From Kribbella qitaiheensis (GTDB taxonomy: Bacteria; Actinomycetota; Actinomycetes; Propionibacteriales; Kribbellaceae): DNA of 64,000 nucleotides. This document shows positions 1-8,523 of this stretch, in pieces. The notes below the pieces were generated by a model that saw nothing but the letters and a program-made list of their open reading frames with translations, did no database searches and had not been told where the DNA came from. Where the stretch lies: contig NZ_CP043661.1 of NCBI RefSeq assembly GCF_014217565.1, positions 2,914,001 through 2,978,000 of the forward strand. The letters run 5' to 3'. Made by a program: the position numbers and the translations under genes. Every line of letters begins with the position of its first letter. Positions within the stretch are counted from its first letter, which is position 1.

Positions 1-184
1 GCCATGTCATCTCAACGTTGCTGTCGAGGACGAGCTTCACAGTCGGCGGTTTCGCCGGCTCCACAAGGGATCGGCAGAGCGCCCATCGACAGAGGACGTT
101 CCAGTGTGCGATCCCGGTCCGGCGCTTCAGCGTGATGAGCTGATCACGAGCCGACTGAGCCAGCCGGATGTGTTCGAGTGGCAT
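1..184 (-). CDS. dndE: DndE, phosphorothioation protein (partial, 3' end outside window)
   Basis: Reading the minus strand from an ATG at 184 gives 61 residues beginning MPLEHIRLAQSARDQL, followed by LKRRTGIAHWNVLCRWALC. This is the characteristic N-terminus of DndE, a small DNA-binding component of the Dnd DNA phosphorothioate modification complex thought to bind nicked DNA and work with DndC and DndD. The ATG overlaps the TGA of dndD (ATGA), so translation is coupled and the gene is the fourth of a dndB-C-D-E operon. The family is usually about 110-120 aa, so roughly half is missing beyond the left edge. The overlap fixes the start. Confidence 0.9.
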   Translation of the reverse strand, partial: MPLEHIRLAQSARDQLITLKRRTGIAHWNVLCRWALCRSLVEPAKPPTVKLVLDSNVEMTW

Positions 185-2163
185 CAGTTCTCGTCCTCCC
201 AAAAGTAGCCAGGCACAACCGTCGTGCCGTTGGTAGAGCTGTCGAACACCAAACGGTACGAGCGCCCGATATGGGGATGCAGTTGCTTATACGACTCCGC
301 GTCGATCTCGGTGTCAGTCGATAGCAGGAGAACCTGGTGGCTGGCGTGCGGAAAGTACCGACTCAGGAGGTGCTCACGATGCGTTCGATCGAGCCGGCCA
401 AGCGGGGTATCGACAACGACCGGGAGCGGCTGGCCCGCGGCGCGAGCAAGGCCCCACAGCAGCGCGACCGCAAGCAGTTGCCGCTCACCCGCCGACAACT
501 GTTCCGCGTGAATCTGACTCCCGTCAGGACGTGCAAGCTCGACTGAGTAGGTTTCAGGATCGATCGACACGGCGCTGATCAGCGCATCCTTACGCATGAG
601 CCGCTTGAGCGCTTCCAGAATCAGCTCGCTGATACGCGTCAGATGCCGGCGAGTTGCCGCCGTTCGCAGTTTCTCTAGGGTCTCTCGGACCCGGTCAGCA
701 TGGTCAACGATTCGTCGACCATCATCCGCCTCAAGGTTCGCATGGGCTGCCCGATTCAGCGCTGATTCGTGAGCCGCGTCCGCCCGCCCGCGTTCGTTAC
801 GAATTGAGGCGTGCTGCTCATCAGCATGGGCCATCGCCGTCTGAGCCCGAATTAGATCATCCGATGCCTCGTCGCGCTGCTTTGCCAGAGGCGCAAGTGT
901 TTCGGGGTCAGGCATGGCGACGAGCAGGCGCTCTGCCTGATCCAGCTCGATCCGAAGCGCGTCCCGTCGCAGCACGAGGGCCTGGAGACGCCGCTCGACT
1001 GTCGGCAGCGCCGTAGTCAACGCCTCGAACGGCGCCGCGTCACCGACGCCAGCGATCGCTACCTCGTCCGCGGACTGCTGTCGAGCCTGTCGGTCTTCGA
1101 GAAGAAAGCTCTCAAGGGAGGCGATGAGAGCAGCGCGAGTCTTTCCCTCACGTAGCTTCGCAATGATGCTGTCGTCTCGCTCAGACATCACATCGATGGC
1201 GACCCTATTGCGGGCAGCGGCGGCCTCCCGTCGGGCCTGATCAGCGAGAGCCGAAAGCTGCGAGGACACCTGAAGTAGCGGTGCCAGGTCGCCGGCTTCG
1301 TCCCGAAGTTCTTCTTCGAGCCGGTCTAGCTCATGCCGGAGCGCTTTAACGGATGCCTCGGCACCATCGCGCTTCTGCAGGAGGTCCCCACCAGCTGACC
1401 GATATGCTTCACTTGCCTCAAACAACCGCTTCTCCGCGCGCTCAGTATCGAGTCGCTTCGCGGCAAGAGTTGCAAAGGCTGTCTCCTCTGACTGCCTGAG
1501 GGCAGTCGCAACCCGTTGCTTCTCCTCAAACTCATGCCGCAGCTCATCCGGCACCTGCTGCGATCGATGGCGACGGCGCACTACGGCCAGGTCTGTCGTC
1601 AGCCGCTGGACTAGATCGAGGCCGAGCAGTGCATCTAGGGCAGTGTTGACCACCTGGCGCGAGCGTTCCAGGTCGGCCAGGGCTTCGATCTGCTCGCCGT
1701 CGAAGAAGAACAAACCAGCGATTCCGCGAGGCAGGAACGTCTCGACGTGCTCACTCCACGTCGTGGTGAGAGCTGCGTCGTGTCGACCATCCACCAGGAC
1801 ATCCAGGATCTCTCGCATCGAGGCACCGGTGGACATCCACCTTCGACGAATCCTGTACTCCCGTGCAGCGCCTTGCTGGTAGGCAGTAAACGCGAGCTCA
1901 ACACCGGCGCCCTCTGTGTGTGGCACACCATGATGAATCAGTGCGCGAAGGTAGTTGTCGTAGCTACCAGACCTACGCCCGGAGACAGGAGCAAGCGAAC
2001 CGTAGAGCGCGAGAAGGATCGCCTCGAGGATCGTGGTCTTACCAGCACCGTTCAAGCCACCGATAACGATCACCGGCTTCTTCGCAGATGCTGGTGACAG
2101 GTTGAGCGTCTGCTTGCCGGAGAACGTGCCAAAGTTTCGCAGGGTCAGTTGATCCAGGATCAC
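184..2163 (-). CDS. dndD: DndD, SMC/Rad50-like ATPase of DNA phosphorothioation
   Basis: The 659-aa protein has the ABC/SMC head split by a long coiled coil. The N-terminal Walker A is GGLNGAGKTT near residue 36. The middle (about 190-500) is rich in E, R, A and L with heptad character. The C-terminal signature is LSAGERQ near residue 560, followed by a Walker B/D-loop region (VVVDTPLGRLD). DndD is the ATPase of the DndCDE complex that modifies DNA backbone phosphates. It overlaps dndC by 4 bp upstream and dndE by 3 bp downstream, so the genes are translationally coupled. No frameshift is seen, unlike many genes further right. Confidence 0.95.
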   Translation of the reverse strand: MILDQLTLRNFGTFSGKQTLNLSPASAKKPVIVIGGLNGAGKTTILEAILLALYGSLAPVSGRRSGSYDNYLRALIHHGVPHTEGAGVELAFTAYQQGAAREYRIRRRWMSTGASMREILDVLVDGRHDAALTTTWSEHVETFLPRGIAGLFFFDGEQIEALADLERSRQVVNTALDALLGLDLVQRLTTDLAVVRRRHRSQQVPDELRHEFEEKQRVATALRQSEETAFATLAAKRLDTERAEKRLFEASEAYRSAGGDLLQKRDGAEASVKALRHELDRLEEELRDEAGDLAPLLQVSSQLSALADQARREAAAARNRVAIDVMSERDDSIIAKLREGKTRAALIASLESFLLEDRQARQQSADEVAIAGVGDAAPFEALTTALPTVERRLQALVLRRDALRIELDQAERLLVAMPDPETLAPLAKQRDEASDDLIRAQTAMAHADEQHASIRNERGRADAAHESALNRAAHANLEADDGRRIVDHADRVRETLEKLRTAATRRHLTRISELILEALKRLMRKDALISAVSIDPETYSVELARPDGSQIHAEQLSAGERQLLAVALLWGLARAAGQPLPVVVDTPLGRLDRTHREHLLSRYFPHASHQVLLLSTDTEIDAESYKQLHPHIGRSYRLVFDSSTNGTTVVPGYFWEDEN

Positions 2164-3686
2164 GGCGCGACCTCTTGTACGGGCCGGACGTAGCCGTCCG
2201 CGAGGTCGAGCGGATCAGGATCGTCATCGCTCACCGATCGATCGAGCGTCGCTTTGCGATGGTGGGCACGATCAGTCGCATCGGCTTCGTCATCGTAGAA
2301 GCCACGGCGAAGCGCCTTTTCAAGAGACTCAAACAAGCCGGCGCGACGGGCCTGGGAACGGTGACGCTGTTCGATATCGAGCAACTCACGAACGAGCTCA
2401 AAGTGAAGACGGTCGCCACCCGTGATGTCCCGCAGCACTTCGACCGTGTCCGGTCCAAGCGGTAGGTGTTCGTCTAGCGGACGTCCCGGATACTTGCTGC
2501 CGATCGCGGCCTCGTAGATCTCGGGCAGACGATCCTCGAACTCGTGCTTGTCGACGACCCACATGCGACGAATCTCTTCGAGCTCTTCCATGGTGACGAG
2601 CTCGAGGGATCGGACGTAGTCCGGACCGTTCTCACGGATCCAGGCCTGCGCTTCCAACAGCTCACGAAGCCACCGCTCGCGCGCCTCTTGTGTGTACGGT
2701 CCGTGGATCGGCTTGTCCTTGAAAAGCTGCACCGATCCGTTCATACGACGAAAGTCTCGCAAGTGCTTGTCGTCCGCCACATCGAGCTGGTTGCGCAGCT
2801 CCAAGAGCCGCAGCATCCACTCCTTCTCCTCGTCGTTCTGGATCATGGCCGACATCGACTTGTCCTTGTCGACCAACGTGCAGGTCCAGCATCCGAACCG
2901 GCTGTCGCCACAGCTCGGCGTCGACGAATCGACCACCAGCGGGCACTCGCCATCTGCCGATGCGCCCTGGTACATGGTGAGTAACTCCTTGTTGGAGTAA
3001 CCCCAGGGGTTCTGACTCTGCATCAAGAAGGTCCAGACGTCGTCGTTGGACCAGTTCTCCACCGGCGAGTAGACCAAGCAGTTCGGTAGTGCCTCGTTCG
3101 GGCTAAGAAGGTCCCGGACTCGGCGCGACTCAAGAGCCGTCATGCGGGCCGACCGACCCGAGCTCTCAGCCTTGCGTGTGCCGAGGACCAGAATCGCCTC
3201 GCCGTGAGAGCGGACCATTTCACGGATGAAGGTGTTGGATGGCTTGATCTTGAGCCGCTCAGTGCACCAACGGAACTTGGGCCGCGGAGCCGGGTAACCA
3301 CGTCCAATGAGGTTCACCCAGAAAGTGTCAGCGACTGCCGGCGTCAGACGGTGTGGTGTGATGGGCAACCCCTGCTTTTGCGCCGCCTCACCGAGCACAT
3401 CTAGGGAGTGCGTGACCCATGCGGCGACAACCGGGTTCTCGACCAGCGTGTCCGTGCTGATCACGTGAACCGGCTTCGTGCGCTGGTCTTCCGGCAGTCC
3501 AGCCAAGGCGAGCCAAACGAGCTGCAAGACCGCCGTCGAGTCTTTGCCTCCGGAGTAGCCGACAACCCAAGGCACCCCGTCCGCCAAGTAGAGCTGCTGG
3601 GTTTGACTGACGAGGCCCTCGACCGTCCTAGCGAAACCGGCGTCATCAAACGCTGACCGGGCACGGATCGGTAGGTTTCGAGTCAT
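2160..3686 (-). CDS. dndC: DndC, PAPS-reductase/ATP-pyrophosphatase-like sulfurtransferase
   Basis: A 508-aa protein with the PP-loop motif SGGKDST near residue 45 and a downstream cysteine cluster (CGDSRFGCWTC, about 255-270), as expected for DndC. DndC is an Fe-S protein of the adenine-nucleotide alpha-hydrolase/PAPS reductase fold that activates backbone phosphate with ATP and accepts sulfur from the DndA cysteine desulfurase. It has 4-bp overlaps with dndB (upstream) and dndD (downstream). The length is ordinary for the family. No alternative function seems likely given the operon. Confidence 0.95.
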   Translation of the reverse strand: MTRNLPIRARSAFDDAGFARTVEGLVSQTQQLYLADGVPWVVGYSGGKDSTAVLQLVWLALAGLPEDQRTKPVHVISTDTLVENPVVAAWVTHSLDVLGEAAQKQGLPITPHRLTPAVADTFWVNLIGRGYPAPRPKFRWCTERLKIKPSNTFIREMVRSHGEAILVLGTRKAESSGRSARMTALESRRVRDLLSPNEALPNCLVYSPVENWSNDDVWTFLMQSQNPWGYSNKELLTMYQGASADGECPLVVDSSTPSCGDSRFGCWTCTLVDKDKSMSAMIQNDEEKEWMLRLLELRNQLDVADDKHLRDFRRMNGSVQLFKDKPIHGPYTQEARERWLRELLEAQAWIRENGPDYVRSLELVTMEELEEIRRMWVVDKHEFEDRLPEIYEAAIGSKYPGRPLDEHLPLGPDTVEVLRDITGGDRLHFELVRELLDIEQRHRSQARRAGLFESLEKALRRGFYDDEADATDRAHHRKATLDRSVSDDDPDPLDLADGYVRPVQEVAP

Positions 3687-4828
3687 TTTTCTCCTCGTCG
3701 GAATGCTTCATCAGCATGTTGTTCGTCGGATGGCAGCGGCATGCCGAGTGATGTCCGGATCGCTGCGGTTGTGAGCAGCAGGTTGGCGGCGGTCTTCGAG
3801 ACCTTCCCACCGAGGGTTGCCCGTCCCTCCCACAACTCTGTGTTCGCCCGGCGCCAGTCTAGGCCAGAGAGCTTCTTGAGCTTTCGACTCCAGATAGCAG
3901 GGTCTTGCTTGCCCTGCAGCAGGCTGTTACCAACTCTGCCGACAGCATGCAGAACGATGCCGTGTGTGTGGATGAAGTCTCGGCGCACTTCGCCCGCACT
4001 CACTTCGCCCATGTGCACCTGTTGCCATTCTGGGAACTGCTCAGCGACCACTGCCCAGTAGTTGTGGGCAACGTCCACCTTCTGCTCGAAGCTCAGCTTG
4101 TCCATGCCGTCGAGCAGAGCCTTGGTGGCTCCGTACAGGGCGGACAGCGTGAACAGCTTCCGGGATCGAGCCGCCAGGTTGTTGCTCTCAGTCTCGGTGA
4201 GGTCAGAGAAAAGCGGCGATCGATGCACAACAAGGCGAGCGATGGCAGACAACTCGTCACGATGGTCATACAGGACACTCAGCGACCGCGATGGCCGGAT
4301 GGCGTACCGATTCAGGTCGGCAAACATCTGCTGGCAGCGTTTGAGCCCAAGGTCGAGAAACATCACGATCGCGATGCTTTCATCACCGAGCTCCGGGTTT
4401 TCGCGGAGCGCGTCTGCGATCCCAGCACGACGGTGTTGTCCATCGTTAATGACGAACTTCGCGGACATTGGGATCGTCAGTGCACCGACTCGCTCGCCAG
4501 CCCCGGTCGACGGGTCGAACGGGGCGAACTCCACGTCCGCGTCGATGGATGCGGTCAGCGCAGAGAAGACGTAGCTGGTTGGGTTGTCGAGAAGATATCG
4601 GCTGAGTTCGGGGACTCGGCTCCTGTTCAGGGTGCGTTGTGCACGCATCTCAGCAGGCAACTCTTCTTCGTCAAACATGAAGAGTCGCGGGATGAGCCGG
4701 AGTGGGCACATCGTCACGTAGTACTCGCGGCCAGCTTGGACGCCCCGGATGGCCGGGAACACATACTCAAACGCGCCCATCTTCGCCCGTCTCTGATCCG
4801 CTGTGGCGGTCGTTTTTACGTCGCGCAT
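3683..4828 (-). CDS. dndB: DndB, DGQHR-domain regulator of the dnd operon
   Basis: A 381-aa protein carrying the family hallmark NDGQHRRAGI near residue 130 and the typical N-terminal region ending in a basic, proline-containing stretch (LIPRLF). DndB is not needed for sulfur incorporation. In studied strains its loss raises modification, and it acts as a repressor binding the dnd promoter. It is the first gene of the minus-strand operon and faces dndA across 118 bp that hold repeated GTACGG/CCGTAC half-sites. An internal ATG at codon 17 is a possible alternative start. It overlaps dndC by 4 bp. Confidence 0.93.
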   Translation of the reverse strand: MRDVKTTATADQRRAKMGAFEYVFPAIRGVQAGREYYVTMCPLRLIPRLFMFDEEELPAEMRAQRTLNRSRVPELSRYLLDNPTSYVFSALTASIDADVEFAPFDPSTGAGERVGALTIPMSAKFVINDGQHRRAGIADALRENPELGDESIAIVMFLDLGLKRCQQMFADLNRYAIRPSRSLSVLYDHRDELSAIARLVVHRSPLFSDLTETESNNLAARSRKLFTLSALYGATKALLDGMDKLSFEQKVDVAHNYWAVVAEQFPEWQQVHMGEVSAGEVRRDFIHTHGIVLHAVGRVGNSLLQGKQDPAIWSRKLKKLSGLDWRRANTELWEGRATLGGKVSKTAANLLLTTAAIRTSLGMPLPSDEQHADEAFRRGEK

Positions 4829-4850
4829 GGCCTATGAAACAGCACGGGCT

Positions 4851-4936
4851 GTACGGAACGCAAATCTCCTGTACGGATGTGACGACCCGTACATCTGTCC
4901 GCGATTCTCCGTACATGTCTCCCACCGTACGCGTAC
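4851..4936. promoter_or_regulatory. Operator-like half-site array in the dndB/dndA divergent promoter
   Basis: Direct reading shows GTACGG at 4851-4856 and 4871-4876, then CCGTAC at 4887-4892, 4909-4914 and 4925-4930, plus GCGTAC at 4931-4936. The two inner copies form a palindrome, GTACGG-N10-CCGTAC. Other spacings are 20, 22 and 16 bp, close to whole helical turns for two of them. DndB of Salmonella has been reported to bind a TACG/CGTA inverted repeat in the dnd promoter, so the array is a good candidate for DndB autoregulation of both transcripts. The binding assignment is inference. Confidence 0.65.
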
Positions 4937-4946
4937 CCTGTTTGCC

Positions 4947-6134
4947 ATGACGGTAGTGACACCCACCGACAGTTTCCGCGCCCAAGAGGACGTCCGACCG
5001 GTCTATCTGGACTGCAACGCGACGAGCCCGATGGACCCACTAGTCCAGGCCGAGGTCCTTCGCTTCATGGCGGAGGAGTACGGCAACGCTGGCAGCCGCA
5101 CTCATGGCTACGGTCAAGTAGCCAAGGAACGCATCATCCGCGCTCGCCAGCAGGTAGCTGATGTCGTCACCGCGAAGCCCGAAGAGGTGATCTTCACTAG
5201 TGGCGCCACCGAGAGCAACAACCTGGCCTTGCTCGGCTTAGCTGCTTACGGAGAGCAGATGGGTCGTCGCCACATCGTGAGCACCACGATCGAACACAAA
5301 GCCGTGCTGGAGCCCCTTGAGGTACTGAGCAAGCGCGGCTTCGAGGTTACCTTGGTGCCTCCGACGTCAGGTGGCTGGGTCGACCCTCAAGAGATCGCGC
5401 GAGCGATGCGCCCTGACACACTTCTCGTCTCGGTCATGGCCGCCAACAACGAGACCGGTGTAGTCCAACCGCTCGAGGAGATCGGCCGGCTCCTTGCGGA
5501 CCACGAGGCCTACTTCCACGTCGACGGAGCGCAGGCCTACGGTAAGCTGATCGATCAGTTGCGGTTGGCAAGGATCGACCTGCTCAGCATCTCCGGTCAC
5601 AAGGTCTACGCCCCTAAAGGCGTCGGCGCACTGATCACTAGGCGTCGAGGCTACAAGCGCGTTCCGCTGGAACCGCTCATGTATGGCGGCGGTCAGGAGC
5701 GCGGCCTTCGACCAGGCACGCTACCCGTGGCGCTGATTGCTGGTCTCGGCCTCGCATCGGAAATCGCACTCAAGGAACATGAGAATCGGGCCGAACTCTG
5801 CGCAGTATTCAGAGGCGAACTTCTAAGTGCGCTAGAGCCGCTTAATGTGACCTACAACGGGGACCTCGATCGAACCGTTCCACATACCCTGAACTTCTCG
5901 GTCCCTGGTGTCGACTCTGAAGCAGCCATCGTGGCTCTGAAGGATATCGTCGCGATCTCGAATGGTTCAGCCTGCACTTCGCAGAGCTACGAGCCAAGTC
6001 ACGTATTGACCACAATGGGTATATCCGACGAGCAGACCGCAGGTGCTCTCAGAGTGTCATGGAGTCACCTGACCCCGCGGGTGGACTGGACACAACTCGT
6101 TGAGCGACTCGACAGGCTCCGCTCAACTCGGTAG
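4947..6134 (+). CDS. dndA: DndA-type cysteine desulfurase (NifS/IscS family)
   Basis: A 395-aa PLP enzyme. It shows LDCNATSPMDP at the N-terminus, SGATESNNLALLG in the cofactor region, the PLP lysine in SGHKVYAPKGVG, and the persulfide cysteine loop SNGSACTSQSYEP near the C-terminus. It removes sulfur from L-cysteine and hands it to DndC. An upstream in-frame ATG exists at 4830, but it overlaps dndB and would translate the operator array, so the ATG at 4947 (MTVVTPTDS) is preferred. No strong Shine-Dalgarno is visible. Divergence from dndBCDE is the same layout as in Streptomyces lividans. Confidence 0.93.
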   Translation: MTVVTPTDSFRAQEDVRPVYLDCNATSPMDPLVQAEVLRFMAEEYGNAGSRTHGYGQVAKERIIRARQQVADVVTAKPEEVIFTSGATESNNLALLGLAAYGEQMGRRHIVSTTIEHKAVLEPLEVLSKRGFEVTLVPPTSGGWVDPQEIARAMRPDTLLVSVMAANNETGVVQPLEEIGRLLADHEAYFHVDGAQAYGKLIDQLRLARIDLLSISGHKVYAPKGVGALITRRRGYKRVPLEPLMYGGGQERGLRPGTLPVALIAGLGLASEIALKEHENRAELCAVFRGELLSALEPLNVTYNGDLDRTVPHTLNFSVPGVDSEAAIVALKDIVAISNGSACTSQSYEPSHVLTTMGISDEQTAGALRVSWSHLTPRVDWTQLVERLDRLRSTR

Positions 6135-6191
6135 AAAGCTCCTGTGGTCGGCGTCATGTAGCTCAAGTCGATGGGGCGCTAGATTTTCCTC

Positions 6192-6483
6192 ATGCACGAT
6201 GACCGGCCGACGAGTCGACCAATGCGGCTGCTCGTCCTCGGTGGCAGCTGGTTCGTCGGCATGGCCGTGGTCTCCCAGGCCATCACTCGCGGCCACGCCG
6301 TCACCGTGTTCAACCGCGGCCGATCGACGGCAGCGATGCCCCCAGAGGTGCAGCACGTGACCGGTGACTGGGAGCATCGGGCTGATCTTCGGCGTCTTGT
6401 CACCGTGGGTCCATGGGACGCCGTTATCGACATCGCAGGCACGATTCCCCGATTGGTACTGCGCTGCGCCGGGATGCTGGGCC
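6192..6483 (+). pseudogene. NAD-dependent epimerase/reductase, N-terminal fragment cut by an IS
   Basis: The first ~97 residues are a good Rossmann start: RLLVLGGSWFVGMAVV (GxxxxxG type), then TVFNRGRS and a predicted second beta strand up to WDAVIDIAGTIPRLV. Such proteins are NAD(P)-dependent epimerases/dehydratases of about 300 aa. The reading frame breaks exactly where IS3-family sequence begins at 6484, so the last two thirds are gone. The fragment lies just outside dndA, and it is unclear whether it belongs to the island or the backbone. Confidence 0.75.
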
Positions 6484-6514
6484 TTACCCCCGGTTGTTGG
6501 ACACGGGTGGTGGA

Positions 6515-7431
6515 TTACGCCGCTGACGGGAGCGTAGCGGTGTGGAGGGTTTCGTAGGTGATCGGGGACTGGTAGCGGCACCAGGAGTGCCGGCGTCGGG
6601 TGTTGTAGCGGACGAGCCACGGAAGACTTCGCGGCGGCAGGTGGCTTCGTCGGGCCAGGTGTTGTGGTCTTGGAGGACCTCTCGTTTGAGGGTGGCGTTG
6701 AACGATTCGGCGAGGCTGTTGTCGGCGCTTGTGCCCACGGCGCCCATGGACTGGGTGACACCCAGGTCGTGGCACAGCCGGGCGTAGTCCTTGGACGTGT
6801 AGACGGACCCGTGATCGCTGTGAAAGACCGCTCCTGCAAGGCCGCCACGGGTCGTCTGCGCGGCCTTGAGTGCGTTGGTGACGAGTTCGGTGCGCATGTG
6901 GTTCGCGATCGACCAGCCTGCCAGGCGGCGTGAGTAGCAGTCGATCACGGTCGCGAGATAGAGGTTGTTGCCGTCGGCAAGTGGCAGGTAGGTGATGTCC
7001 CCGACATAGCGCAGGTTCGGGGCCGGGGCGGTGAAGTCGCGGTTCAGCAGGTCGGGCACTTTCTGGTCCGCGGGCTCGGGGATGGTGGTGCCGACCTTGC
7101 GTCGTCGCCGGTAACCGGCGATGCCGTTGTCGCGCATCACTCGCGCGACCCGCTTGTGATTCACGCGCTGATCAGCGGGGACTCCGTCGTTGAGTTCGGC
7201 GGTGATCCGCAGTGCGCCGCAGGTGTTGTCGTCGGTGTGGACCTTCCGGATCCGGTCCGCGAGCGCCTCGTCCGCGGCGCCCCGGGCCCTGGCGGGCAGG
7301 GGCTGCCTTGATCCAGGCTTAGTACGACGACCGTTCGATCTCGACGAGCTCACACAGCCGCTTCACGCTCCAGCCAGGACACGACCTGGCAGAGGTGGTG
7401 GAGTGGTCGGCGACGAACTGGAAGCGACTCA
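6515..7431 (-). pseudogene. IS3-family transposase OrfB (DDE), disrupted, copy 1
   Basis: Read as rve/DDE integrase: DITYLPLADGNNLYLATVID, then HSDHGSVYTS with the second Asp, and AESFNATLKREVL with the catalytic Glu. It starts from GTG at 7431 overlapping the orfA stop. Codon 38 is TAA (7319-7321) where copies elsewhere have Tyr (SSYYA). Near 6608 one base is missing (TTCCGTGG against TTCCGATGG in copy 2), so the C-terminal VRYNTRRRHSW runs in another frame. Both lesions look like genuine decay. Confidence 0.85.
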
Positions 7432-7797
7432 CCAGTTCGTCTCCCCGGCGAAATACTTGGCCGCCTGGCGGAGGATCTCCCGCTCGGTGGTGAGCTTGGT
7501 CTTGTCCGCGCGCAACGCGGCGTTCTCGACCTCGAGGCGGGCGATCTTGTGCTCAGGGGTCTCCGGCTCCGACGGAGGCTGCGCGCTGCCGCTGTTCGGG
7601 CTGCTTACGCGACGGGTGGTTGTCGTGCCGTCCGTGGCCGTTTTCTTGCCCGTCCCGTACAGGTCGACCCAGCGTTTCAGGGTTGCCCGTTCGACCCCCA
7701 GATCAGCCGCGATGCTCTTCAGCGTCGCGCCCGGGGTGGACTCGTACAAGTCGACGGCCTGCCGACGGAACTCCTCGGAGTAGTTCTTGCGGGCCAT
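7429..7797 (-). CDS. IS3-family transposase OrfA, copy 1
   Basis: A 122-aa HTH protein starting MARKNYSEEFRRQAVDLYE, with a helix-turn-helix (SIAADLGVERATLKRWV) and a C-terminal leucine-zipper stretch (LEVENAALRADKTKLTTERE) ending AGETNW. OrfA binds the IS ends and normally fuses to OrfB by -1 frameshifting. Here it is intact while its OrfB partner is broken. Its C-terminal residues are nearly identical to the IS scrap at about 33.7 kb, so the same element has been in this chromosome at least three times. Confidence 0.9.
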   Translation of the reverse strand: MARKNYSEEFRRQAVDLYESTPGATLKSIAADLGVERATLKRWVDLYGTGKKTATDGTTTTRRVSSPNSGSAQPPSEPETPEHKIARLEVENAALRADKTKLTTEREILRQAAKYFAGETNW

Positions 7798-8229
7798 AGT
7801 TCCGAATCATCTCGCTTCTCCAGCAGATGCTGGATTCAGCGTGTCCAAGAACCAGGGTCAGGGCCCTGGGCTGTCGCCGACCACATGCGCACTGAACTGG
7901 TCGAAGACGCCCTCAAAGCCGCCGAACTCACCCGAGGCAGCCTGGCCGGATCCGTGTTCCACAGCGACCACGGATCGGTCTACACGTCGAAGGACTACGC
8001 CAACCTCTGCAACGCCCTCGGCGTGACCCAGTCCATGGGTGCGGTCGGCACGAGCGCCGACAACGCACTCGCCGAGTCGTTCAACGCGACCCTCAAAAGA
8101 GAGGTCCTCCAAGACCACAACTCCTGGCCCGACGAGGCCACCTGCCGCCGCGAAGTGTTCCGATGGGTGAGGTGCCACGAACCTTCCGGACAGCGGCTCA
8201 ACTAAGATTGAGCTGTCCGGAAAGGGAAG

Positions 8230-8523
8230 ATGTTGCCGCGTCCGAAGAAGAATTTCACTCCTGAGTATCGGGAGGAAGCTGTGAAGTCGGTGATTGAGAC
8301 TTCACGTTCTGTCACTCAGGTCGCGAGAGAGCTCGGCATCAACCCGGGAACCCTCAGTAACTGGGTGAGCGCCTTTAAGCGAGACCATGCCGGCGAGGAA
8401 CCGGCATTGAGCATGGACGAGCGTGCGCGGCTCCGCGAGCTGGAGCGGGAGACGCGAGAACTCCGGATGGAAAACGAGTTCCTAAAAAAAGCCGCAGCAT
8501 ACTTTGCCAAGGATCATCGTTGA
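8230..8523 (+). CDS. IS3-family transposase OrfA (second element)
   Basis: A 97-aa protein: MLPRPKKNFTPEYREEAVKS, a helix-turn-helix (QVARELGINPGTLSNWVSAF), then a zipper-like helix (LRELERETRELRMENEFLKK). The final codons overlap the orfB start (TTG at 8520, TGA at 8521-8523). An A7 run at 8484-8490 is correctly phased for a -1 slip into the orfB frame. This is a standard IS3 DNA-binding subunit. Confidence 0.92.
   Translation: MLPRPKKNFTPEYREEAVKSVIETSRSVTQVARELGINPGTLSNWVSAFKRDHAGEEPALSMDERARLRELERETRELRMENEFLKKAAAYFAKDHR
8484..8491 (+). other. Programmed -1 ribosomal frameshift site (A7G)
   Basis: Seven A residues then G in the orfA frame CTA AAA AAA GCC. A -1 slip gives AAA AAA AGC and opens directly into the orfB frame with no stop before the orfB codons. 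This is the classic IS3-family arrangement for making the OrfAB transposase. I did not identify a clear stimulatory hairpin. Confidence 0.75.

Larger units (their letters stand above)
6484..7861 (-). mobile_element. IS3-family element, copy 1 (degenerate)
   Basis: Ends are imperfect inverted repeats: the left end reads TTACCCCCGGTTGTTGGACA and the right end, in reverse complement, TGACCCTGGTTCTTGGACAC. GGGCC flanks both ends (6479-6483 and 7862-7866), which looks like a 5-bp target duplication. The 1378-bp element carries orfA and orfB on the minus strand, but orfB has a TAA stop and a 1-base deletion, so it is not autonomous. A second copy of the same element lies in opposite orientation from 7862 onward. 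Confidence 0.8.

Noticed and set aside
4830..4946. Longer N-terminus for DndA
   Set aside because: It would overlap dndB and translate the operator array; the ATG at 4947 begins the family-typical protein.
1..6134. DndFGH restriction genes in this window
   Set aside because: None of the ORFs near the dnd locus resembles DndF, DndG or DndH; they could lie beyond the left edge.
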